From the NCBI GenBank assembly GCA_937873655.1, contig CALMYQ010000058.1:1-64000 (forward strand): a DNA stretch of 64,000 nt. The letters are read 5' to 3'. Position numbers and translations under genes: made by a program. Shown here piece by piece: positions 1 through 6,313 of this stretch (within the stretch, counting starts at the first letter, position 1; every line of letters starts with the position of its first letter). The notes beneath the pieces were generated by a model, which worked only from the letters and a program-made list of their open reading frames with translations, made no database searches and had not been told where the DNA came from. Source of the DNA: an uncultured Lewinella sp. Its GTDB lineage: Bacteria; Bacteroidota; Bacteroidia; Chitinophagales; Saprospiraceae.

Positions 1-54
1 ACTGCCAACTGCAAGACTGCCAACTGCAAGACTGCCAACTGCAAGACTGCCAAC
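1..54. repeat. 15-bp tandem repeat, cut by window edge
   Basis: The unit actgccaactgcaag occurs three times in a row without a mismatch, followed by a 9-base partial copy (actgccaac). The array enters from outside the window, so its true length is unknown. It ends 6 bases before the stop codon of the minus-strand gene that follows. A 15-bp period would keep a reading frame if translated, but no gene can be assigned here. Confidence 0.9.
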
Positions 55-59
55 TTTAA

Positions 60-656
60 TTACCAATCCCAATCATCATATCCGAACCCACCGATGCGGA
101 AGGTGATGCCGCCAATGGGGCTGCTGAAATCGGCATTGTCCAGGCCGGGCAATTGCGTAACGCCGTTCACCCAACGGTAACCGCCGGTCAGGGAGATCTT
201 CAGGAAGCTGGTGACGTTGATGTCTACGCCCAATTCAGGGGTCATGACAAAAACGCGGTCGCTGAAGCGGGTATCTTTGTCGGTCCGGAGGCGTCCTTTA
301 CCCCAGCCGATCTTGGCGCTTCCGTAGAAGTGAACCACCTTGTGTTGATTGGGCACGTATCCGAGCCAAAGGCCGCCATGCCGGAAGCGGATATTGTAAA
401 AGCCTTTGTCTTCCCCGTCGGTTATTTCATATTCCGGAAAGTCGGTGCCGACGCCGTAGCCGCCGATGAAAATGTTGTTCAGTACCAGAGCGCCGCCGCC
501 GCCGACACTAGCGCCGACCTCTCCGTTGATCTTCCCGATGTCAATCAGCGGGCCGCCGAAAGCCCCGATGATTTCCAGGTCGTCAAACAGGGTTTCTTCC
601 TGCGAAAAGGCTGCAAAAGCCAGTAGGCAGAGGAGGGAAGTAAAAATTGTTTTCAT
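60..656 (-). CDS. Secreted outer-membrane-barrel-like protein of unknown function
   Basis: This 198-residue protein begins with a clear signal peptide (MKTIFTSLLCLLAFAAFSQ, cleavage after about residue 18-19). The mature part is rich in glycine and in alternating aromatic and polar residues, and it ends in aromatic residues (GFGYDDWDW), as small outer-membrane beta-barrels or periplasmic sheet proteins often do. No family is recognised. The ATG at 656 begins the signal peptide directly, so the start is secure. It stands alone, divergent from the thioredoxin gene, and its stop codon lies 6 bases from the tandem repeat. A barrel is inferred from composition, not from a named domain. Confidence 0.75.
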   Translation of the reverse strand: MKTIFTSLLCLLAFAAFSQEETLFDDLEIIGAFGGPLIDIGKINGEVGASVGGGGALVLNNIFIGGYGVGTDFPEYEITDGEDKGFYNIRFRHGGLWLGYVPNQHKVVHFYGSAKIGWGKGRLRTDKDTRFSDRVFVMTPELGVDINVTSFLKISLTGGYRWVNGVTQLPGLDNADFSSPIGGITFRIGGFGYDDWDW

Positions 657-763
657 AAAATCGCATTTTTAAATTTAGCCGAAACTTTTTACTCTTTTAG
701 GATGTATTTTAGGCGGAATCCCCCTATCAGGAAGGGAAAAATTGATTGGAAAAAACTTGCGCC

Positions 764-1543
764 ATGGATTTTCAAAAAGATGTAATCGATCAAAGCTATC
801 ATAAACCGGTCGTAGTTGATTTCTGGGCGCCCTGGTGCGGCCCGTGCCGGGTATTGGGTCCGGTTATTGAACAACTGGCCGCTGAGCAAAGCAACGCCTG
901 GTCGCTGGTCAAAGTGAATACCGAGGAAGAGGAAGAAATTGCTGCGCAGTTCAGGATCATGAGCATACCCCATGTGAAAATGTTTTTCCAGGGTGAACCG
1001 GTCGCTGAGTTCACCGGCTCCCTGCCGAGAAGAGCCATCGAAAGCTGGCTGGAAGAACACCTGCCCAACGAACAGAAAGATCGCCTTTATGATCTGATCG
1101 ATGCGGTCCACGGGCAGGAACCCGGCGCGCTGGAGGAATTGGAGTCATTTGTGAAGGAGGAACCGGAAATCAGGGAAGCCCGGCTTGCACTTGCCCAGGC
1201 GCTTGTATACATCAAGCCGACTTACGCAAAAGGCCTGGTAGCCGATATCGATCTGGGTGATCCGATGTATGATGCCGCCGAAGATGTGCGAACACTTGGC
1301 CAGCTGATGGAAATGGAAACGGCAGAAGGTCCTGCCGCTGAGGCGTTGAAACAGGCTGCCGATCTGCTTCGCAAGGGAGAAGAAGAACCCGCCATACAGC
1401 AGATCATCCGGGCCGTAACAGTTGATAAAAATTATGAGAACGGATTGCCCCGTCGTGCGGCCATTGCCTTGTTCCATATCTGGGGGGTACAACACCCGCT
1501 GACGGCACAGTACCGGCGGCGGTTTGACATGGCGTTGTATTGA
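764..1543 (+). CDS. Thioredoxin-domain protein with helical C-terminal half (CnoX/YbbN-like)
   Basis: Residues 1-110 form a thioredoxin fold with the redox motif WCGPC (Cys25 and Cys28 when counted from the ATG at 764) and the cis-Pro segment SIPHVKMF. The remaining 150 residues are helical with TPR-like character, the layout of CnoX/YbbN co-chaperones that combine thioredoxin with TPR helices. No signal peptide is present, so it should act in the cytoplasm, probably in protein redox protection. An upstream TTG at 746 would add six residues (MEKTCA). The ATG at 764 is preferred because the family fold begins there. The gene is monocistronic as far as can be seen. Confidence 0.85.
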   Translation: MDFQKDVIDQSYHKPVVVDFWAPWCGPCRVLGPVIEQLAAEQSNAWSLVKVNTEEEEEIAAQFRIMSIPHVKMFFQGEPVAEFTGSLPRRAIESWLEEHLPNEQKDRLYDLIDAVHGQEPGALEELESFVKEEPEIREARLALAQALVYIKPTYAKGLVADIDLGDPMYDAAEDVRTLGQLMEMETAEGPAAEALKQAADLLRKGEEEPAIQQIIRAVTVDKNYENGLPRRAAIALFHIWGVQHPLTAQYRRRFDMALY

Positions 1544-1644
1544 GCGGTCCGGGTCCGGGTTTTGGTTTCAATATCACATCATTTTTCAAAAGCGCATCAA
1601 AAGGCTGGAATTTTTCCTTGTCAGGGTCCAGGTTTTCAAAAAGA

Positions 1645-1806
1645 CTAAGGTATATTTCTGTTTTTCTGCCGGTACGAGATAAACTCCTCCGAAACCTGAC
1701 CCTCAAATAATTGAATTAATTTTTCAGCTTTTTCAAGGGAAATAATCCTGAACGTATAACTTTTCCCGCCAGGTTTAGTGACCGTATAGGATTTTTCAGT
1801 ATCCAT
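1645..1806 (-). CDS. Small protein related to the N-terminus of its upstream neighbour
   Basis: This 53-residue reading frame starts 13 bases after the stop of the 317-residue gene and lies on the same strand, so the two are probably co-transcribed. Its sequence aligns without gaps to residues 1-44 of that neighbour: about 12 identities in 44 by eye, including Val9-Thr10, Tyr17-Thr18, Glu25, Ala27, Gly36 and Glu40-Glu41. It therefore looks like a stand-alone copy, or the broken remainder, of the same N-terminal domain. The start at 1806 (MDTEKSYT) is chosen because that alignment begins at its Met; an ATG at 1878 would overlap the upstream gene. The function is unknown, possibly a second or degenerate immunity-type protein. 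Confidence 0.55.
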   Translation of the reverse strand: MDTEKSYTVTKPGGKSYTFRIISLEKAEKLIQLFEGQVSEEFISYRQKNRNIP

Positions 1807-1819
1807 AAGTTTCGCGCTA

Positions 1820-2773
1820 CTAGTAAAAATTCGACCCTTTCGCATAATAAACAGTAGCCAGGGGGAAAAATTCCTCATTTCCCGGGCTCAATATGCGATC
1901 AAGTTGCATAGTCATTTTTTTAGATTTACCTTCTTTATCCGGGACATCGGGTATCCAGGTATCGTATTTTTCATCGTATTGCATGATCCAATCTACATCG
2001 TTCTGTTTTATCCACATTTGGCCGATGTACGCCAGAAGGGGCAGAAATACTTTATGGACAAATTCATGGTCGATCAAGTTTTGGTAAAGTACTTTATCCA
2101 ACCTGGGTAAGCTCTTAAGGGTAAAATCCAGTTTTGCCGGTTGGATACCCAATAATGCCGGGAGGCTTTCGATCAATTCATTAACATGATTTGGAAAATG
2201 CTCGCCATATCGATTCAGTCCGCAAACGGGATTGGGCATAGAGAATGGATGCTGGACCGCAACGAAGTCCGCGAGACGTTGATAATCCTCTAAGGAATCA
2301 AATTGCATACCGCCCTGGAAATCCGTTGAGGTTTGGACTATCTTCCCGTCATTCAACTTGTAAACTTCCCTGTTTTTCAGCTTGAACAAGTGCTCACCGC
2401 GATCTTCCGGGGTATCGGACCCTGGGAAGTCTATCTCATAAAAAATGATTTTCGTAAAATCAGGGAGCATGACGATTCTTTTGATCGGACGTACTTTTGG
2501 TATACGTTTTTTTATGTCGGATCCAGAGCTTTTACGGTTGGCAAGGTATCCTTTAAAAGAATCATAGGCTATAGCGTCCCATTCTAAAATGCCTACCACG
2601 TAATCATTTTCAAGATGGTAATAATAATGTCCTTTTTTGGGGTTAGAATATTCTTCCAATAGTTTACCGTTGTGCTCTGAAACAAACAGCTTTGCTTCTT
2701 CTTGAGGTATGGAGTAAATTGTGTATTTAAAGCCCGTTTCGTCTGTAACATCCGCCAAAAATTTTTTACTCAT
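1820..2773 (-). CDS. Hypothetical protein, candidate immunity partner of the nuclease-like lipoprotein
   Basis: This 317-residue soluble protein has no signal peptide and no recognised domain. The first 45 residues form a small alpha/beta-looking unit that recurs in the 53-residue gene downstream. The rest is mixed and rich in aromatic residues, with a Tyr/Trp/Asp-rich stretch near the C-terminus (YDEKYDTWIPDVPD). It lies directly downstream of the large lipoprotein gene, 188 bases away across two hairpins, in AT-rich DNA. That position and its lack of an export signal fit a cytoplasmic immunity protein, but this is inference from context only. The start at 2773 is the Met of MSKKFLADV; the open frame extends 19 residues further upstream without a better start. 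Confidence 0.65.
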   Translation of the reverse strand: MSKKFLADVTDETGFKYTIYSIPQEEAKLFVSEHNGKLLEEYSNPKKGHYYYHLENDYVVGILEWDAIAYDSFKGYLANRKSSGSDIKKRIPKVRPIKRIVMLPDFTKIIFYEIDFPGSDTPEDRGEHLFKLKNREVYKLNDGKIVQTSTDFQGGMQFDSLEDYQRLADFVAVQHPFSMPNPVCGLNRYGEHFPNHVNELIESLPALLGIQPAKLDFTLKSLPRLDKVLYQNLIDHEFVHKVFLPLLAYIGQMWIKQNDVDWIMQYDEKYDTWIPDVPDKEGKSKKMTMQLDRILSPGNEEFFPLATVYYAKGSNFY

Positions 2774-2855
2774 AACAGTTTTTTTAATATGGCCCTTTTG
2801 GGTGAAATGGTGAGAAATCAGGAGGCTCAAATTAATTGCGAACCTCGTCCAGGCG

Positions 2856-2893
2856 TTTTTAAAAGTGAGCGGTTAAAGGGTCACTTTTAAAAA
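2856..2893. repeat. 13-bp perfect inverted repeat (hairpin) upstream of the 317-residue gene
   Basis: The arm tttttaaaagtga (2856-2868) is matched perfectly by tcacttttaaaaa (2881-2893) around a 12-base loop. It lies 82 bases before the start codon of the downstream gene and 20 bases from the larger hairpin at 2913-2952. It could be an operator, an mRNA stability hairpin or a weak terminator. The sequence alone does not decide. Confidence 0.7.
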
Positions 2894-2912
2894 ACTCCAA
2901 CATGAAAATACA

Positions 2913-2952
2913 ACATGAGTCATCTCTCCTTTAAAGGTGAGATGACTCATGT
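2913..2952 (-). terminator. Probable transcription terminator of the lipoprotein gene
   Basis: A 14-bp perfect stem (acatgagtcatctc, 2913-2926, with its complement at 2939-2952) encloses the palindrome cctttaaagg, so almost all 40 bases can pair with a single T:T mismatch on each side. It begins 9 bases after the stop codon of the minus-strand lipoprotein gene. The run of T on the minus strand is not immediate, so termination efficiency is uncertain. Confidence 0.65.
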
Positions 2953-2961
2953 TTGGTTCAA

Positions 2962-5328
2962 TCAATCTTCGGGGCAACTTGGGTTTTGGTTTGTCATAAG
3001 ATAGGAAGCTTCAAATTCATTAGCAGCTTGTTGAAAATCGATGGTAACATAATCGAAATTTAACAAACGTCTGTATAGTCTTCTAAAATTATTTTCAAAA
3101 GCCCATGTTGGAAGAAACCTAAGTAAATGATCGTTCCTCAATAATGCGGAAAAATTTTGAAATTCAGGGCTTTTTACTCGCATTTTAGAATTGTCGTTAG
3201 GATCCAACTCAACTCTTGAAATAACTAATGGAACGTGTTGATCTGTTGCTGCATCAATGACGCCATCAGCAACAGGTACTTCTTCGGGCAGAATTAAATA
3301 CAAGGCATGAGAAATTGTTCCTGAAGTGTACTGGTTTTCTTGAAGAAAGTCTAAATAACGATTAAACTGGGCTGGATTTCCACTGTAATCAAAGGTGGCA
3401 GAAGAACTAAACACTCCTTTTATTTCAACCACAACAGGTTGAGGATAAGAATGAAATAAATCCAACCCTCCGCCATAATCGATAATAAAAGAATTAAAAA
3501 GACCGTCAGGACGTGCATCATATACTCCTGAACCAGGAATGTATCCTGGTAGGGAGGTATTGTAGTGAGGGATACCCAAGGAATTCAATGCAGCTCTTTC
3601 TAATGCAATCCCCAATACGCGGCAAGCAAAAAAACCAATTATTTTATCTGCTTGGGTTGGATACCTGGATATTAAATCGGCTCTAATTCCATCGGCCAGT
3701 TGCCAGAACTTAGCAGGGGTCAAGGGGATCCCATCGGATGAAGGAAATTCCGGTATAGGTTCATCAAAAAGAATTTCACCCGGGCTTACGGCTGCAAGGT
3801 TGATATTATTTTCCTCAATAAATTCAAGAAAAGCTTCTTCGCCAGATGAATAGTCATCAAGTAATTCGTCTAATGCATCGATAAAGTCAAATAACAAAGC
3901 TTGGCTCAAAGGTCCGAATTGGGCGATTTCTATAAATGAACGAGCGGCTTGTTTACCATCGTCTGAGGGATGGGATGACAGCAAGGCATTAATTTTAATT
4001 GCAATAGAAGGATTATTATAAAGGAATAAGCCCTGCTCAAAACTCAATCCCAACTGCGCCATCAAATTGGCGGCTCGCGTAAAATCAAAGGCATTGAACC
4101 CTTTGGAAGCGTCTATTTTGCCGGTGGCATACAACTGGATGATGCCGGCTGCGAACTCGGCGTTGGCGGGCAGGTCATGCGTCGGCGCCCAATTGGCAAA
4201 GAAGTTGAGCAGATCCTGATTGATGGCGCCGTCTCCGAGCAACCAGGCCAATTCAGCCGATCCGGCCGGAATAATAGCGGTAACAGCCCTGATCTGATCG
4301 CACAATCCTCCAGGTATAGAAGGAATGCCGGGCTCTCCCTGAGCATTGCAGGCATCAAAAAATTCTTGAAGCGTTGAAATATTCAATCCATTGAGGGTCG
4401 CATTTGAAATGGGTTGGGTTGAAGAAGAGGTATTTCCATGACTGCCACCGCCGCCGGAGATCCACCAATCGGTATTACCGCCTGGGAACGTGGAAGAGTT
4501 GTCTACAGGAAAGCTTAAATCGGGCGTACTACAAGGAATGACAGCAGTCAGCGTAATGGTTACTTCTTTTGTTCCTGGAGGGCAATTTCGAAATTCCAAA
4601 GAACCCGACGGATCTGACGTGAAGGCATAAACCGGAATACATTTATTATATTCCACCTCTATTGTGCCACACCTGAAAGAAAGTTTTTCATCTTCATCCA
4701 GGGCATTGCTTTCCAAAGCATTAAAGCCTGTATAGAATAGTGAATCCTTTGTTCCGAAAAGTTCAAAATCGAAATAGAGCATTTCAGCGACAAGGAATCG
4801 GGCGTTTTCTTTATCCTGAACTTTTACGACATCAAGGAAAGTCAACAACTCTTCTCGTTCTACAAGGAAAAAATACGGTGCTTCCGCGTCAATCACCGAG
4901 AAAAGAATGGCGCTGGTGAAATCCTCATCCAGCCGCGCCATCGGGATAGCGGTCAAATTATGGGTCGGATCGTTTACTACCGGATAAACCTCGCCCCGGC
5001 TCCAAAAAGGGTAACCCAGGTTGTCAATCAGGTCGGTAACAAATTGCTCTTCTTTGTTTTGCAACAGAACCGTCTCCAAAACTTCCGTAATCAAAGAATC
5101 CGGGTTGGTCCGAAAACCGAGTTTCTGTTCTACATGCGGATTGTTGTATTCTGCAAAATCCGGTTCGAAAAAGGGTTTCTCTTTTACGGAGAGAGTCGCT
5201 TTAGCCGACTCAATTTTTTCAAGCAGAAGATCATGCTGGGAATCAGGAGCAGGAATTAAATCCTTTCGGCATGCTTGAAAAAGGAGAGCGACAAGCATTA
5301 CCAGAGCGATAGCTTTGAATAGTCTCAT
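2962..5328 (-). CDS. Large lipoprotein with C-terminal PD-(D/E)xK nuclease-like domain (candidate toxin)
   Basis: This 788-residue protein starts with a lipoprotein signal and lipobox (LLFQAC, lipidated Cys20), so it should be anchored at the outer membrane. A Gly/Ser-rich linker follows near residues 275-300, then a long helical region. Near the C-terminus lies RPD608, followed 27 residues later by E635-I-K637 in VVVEIKG, and then an amphipathic helix (AQFNRYLDFL). This order, a catalytic Asp, then E-x-K, then a Q...RY helix, is typical of PD-(D/E)xK restriction-nuclease-fold toxins. Family knowledge: such tips occur on polymorphic toxins with immunity genes next door, and two unknown genes follow here. 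The toxin role is inferred; a non-toxic lipoprotein with an REase-like fold is possible. Base composition is mosaic. Confidence 0.65.
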   Translation of the reverse strand: MRLFKAIALVMLVALLFQACRKDLIPAPDSQHDLLLEKIESAKATLSVKEKPFFEPDFAEYNNPHVEQKLGFRTNPDSLITEVLETVLLQNKEEQFVTDLIDNLGYPFWSRGEVYPVVNDPTHNLTAIPMARLDEDFTSAILFSVIDAEAPYFFLVEREELLTFLDVVKVQDKENARFLVAEMLYFDFELFGTKDSLFYTGFNALESNALDEDEKLSFRCGTIEVEYNKCIPVYAFTSDPSGSLEFRNCPPGTKEVTITLTAVIPCSTPDLSFPVDNSSTFPGGNTDWWISGGGGSHGNTSSSTQPISNATLNGLNISTLQEFFDACNAQGEPGIPSIPGGLCDQIRAVTAIIPAGSAELAWLLGDGAINQDLLNFFANWAPTHDLPANAEFAAGIIQLYATGKIDASKGFNAFDFTRAANLMAQLGLSFEQGLFLYNNPSIAIKINALLSSHPSDDGKQAARSFIEIAQFGPLSQALLFDFIDALDELLDDYSSGEEAFLEFIEENNINLAAVSPGEILFDEPIPEFPSSDGIPLTPAKFWQLADGIRADLISRYPTQADKIIGFFACRVLGIALERAALNSLGIPHYNTSLPGYIPGSGVYDARPDGLFNSFIIDYGGGLDLFHSYPQPVVVEIKGVFSSSATFDYSGNPAQFNRYLDFLQENQYTSGTISHALYLILPEEVPVADGVIDAATDQHVPLVISRVELDPNDNSKMRVKSPEFQNFSALLRNDHLLRFLPTWAFENNFRRLYRRLLNFDYVTIDFQQAANEFEASYLMTNQNPSCPED

Positions 5329-5448
5329 ACCAGAGCGTTTTAATTATGAATAAAATGGTGAATACCGTTTTATCCCTTGTTGGTTTCAGTTTTTAGATAC
5401 CAATCCAGGGCAAGTCTAGTATGACAAATCTAATATTAAATGTAAATT

Positions 5449-5464
5449 TAGGCAAATTTGCCTA
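5449..5464. promoter_or_regulatory. 16-bp perfect palindrome, candidate XRE operator
   Basis: The sequence taggcaaatttgccta is a perfect 16-bp palindrome. It sits 34 bases before the GTG start of the XRE regulator and 120 bases upstream of the divergent lipoprotein gene. HTH_3/Cro-type regulators normally bind such short dyads, so it is a reasonable autoregulatory operator for the adjacent gene and possibly for the lipoprotein. Binding is inferred. Confidence 0.5.
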
Positions 5465-5498
5465 GTTAAAATTTTTCCACTTTGAGCAGTATTGCTTT

Positions 5499-5732
5499 GT
5501 GGGATACACAAGGCATAAAGATTTTATGATTGCTTTTGGCAATCATTTGAAGTTGTTGCGCCAGCAAAAAGATTGGACGCAGGAACAACTTGCCTTTGCT
5601 GCCGACCTGGAACACAGCCAAATAAGCCGCATCGAGCGCGGCGTGATCAACACCAGTATAAGTCAGTTGTATCAGATTGCAAAGGCGTTGGAGGTGCCGG
5701 TCAAAAAATTATTTGACTTCGAATACGCCTAA
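5499..5732 (+). CDS. XRE-family helix-turn-helix regulator
   Basis: This 77-residue protein is essentially one Cro/CI-type helix-turn-helix. The recognition region runs from WTQEQLAFAADLEHSQISRIERG, where the second helix and the I-S-R-I-E-R-G signature are typical of HTH_3. It then continues with the INTSISQLYQIAKAL helix that closes the domain. There is no effector domain. The longest frame starts with GTG at 5499; an internal ATG at 5526 (MIAFGNHLKLL) is an equally good start and would give 68 residues. It is divergent from the nuclease-like lipoprotein gene, and a 16-bp palindrome lies between them, so it may control that gene as well as itself. Confidence 0.85.
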   Translation: MGYTRHKDFMIAFGNHLKLLRQQKDWTQEQLAFAADLEHSQISRIERGVINTSISQLYQIAKALEVPVKKLFDFEYA

Positions 5733-5754
5733 AGCGAAGATTCCAAATAAATAC

Positions 5755-6291
5755 CTAAAACCGGTTCTTCCACATCATGCTCTCCACCGGTTTGTCGGTA
5801 CGGACGTTGTATTTGGCGTTGTCCTTCCGGTTGTAGTAGGTTTCGATCTCGCCGTCGACCCGGAAGTAGATCAACTGACCGATGGGCATGCCCGCATAGA
5901 CCCGCACGGGGTGGGTACAGGAGATCTCCAGCGTCCAGGTATTGCAGAAGCCGACATCGCCTTTGCCTGCCGTGGCGTGGATATCGATGCCAAGCCGGCC
6001 TACGCTGGACTTGCCTTCCAGGAAAGGCACAGTGCGATGGGTCTCGGTATACTCTTCCGTGACGCCCAGGTAAAGCGTGTTGGGATGGAGTACAAAGCCG
6101 TTTTCGGGGATCTCGATTGACTGGATCTCATTGTGCTTTCGGGCGTCCAGGATATGGTCTTTATAAATGGCCAGCCATTTTCCCAGGTGCACGTCATAGG
6201 AGTTGGTGCCCAGGCAATCCCGCCGGAAAGGCTCAATGACGATCTCGCCCTTGTCGATCGCCTCCAGAATCTTGACATCGCTCAGAATCAT
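5755..6291 (-). CDS. dcd: dCTP deaminase
   Basis: This 178-residue enzyme deaminates dCTP to dUTP, the first step towards dTMP by the dUTP route. The diagnostic core is present: LEGKSSVGRLGI (nucleotide-binding segment), the following IHATAGKGD and GFCNTWTLE, the conserved G-M-PIGQLI strand, and the C-terminal YNRKDNAKY motif. Length matches the family (about 180 residues). It is cytoplasmic. It lies 22 bases downstream of the large M16 peptidase gene on the same strand. A TACTTTTG element at 6296-6303 would place a transcription start almost at the ATG, so a leaderless transcript is also possible. Confidence 0.95.
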   Translation of the reverse strand: MILSDVKILEAIDKGEIVIEPFRRDCLGTNSYDVHLGKWLAIYKDHILDARKHNEIQSIEIPENGFVLHPNTLYLGVTEEYTETHRTVPFLEGKSSVGRLGIDIHATAGKGDVGFCNTWTLEISCTHPVRVYAGMPIGQLIYFRVDGEIETYYNRKDNAKYNVRTDKPVESMMWKNRF

Positions 6292-6313
6292 GCGGCAAAA
6301 GTAATCGTTTGTC

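Noticed and set aside
1..54. CRISPR-like repeat
   Set aside because: The units are directly joined 15-mers with no spacers.
2950..2975. tRNA T-arm-like string (ggttcaatc)
   Set aside because: No acceptor stem or anticodon arm surrounds it and it overlaps the end of the lipoprotein gene.
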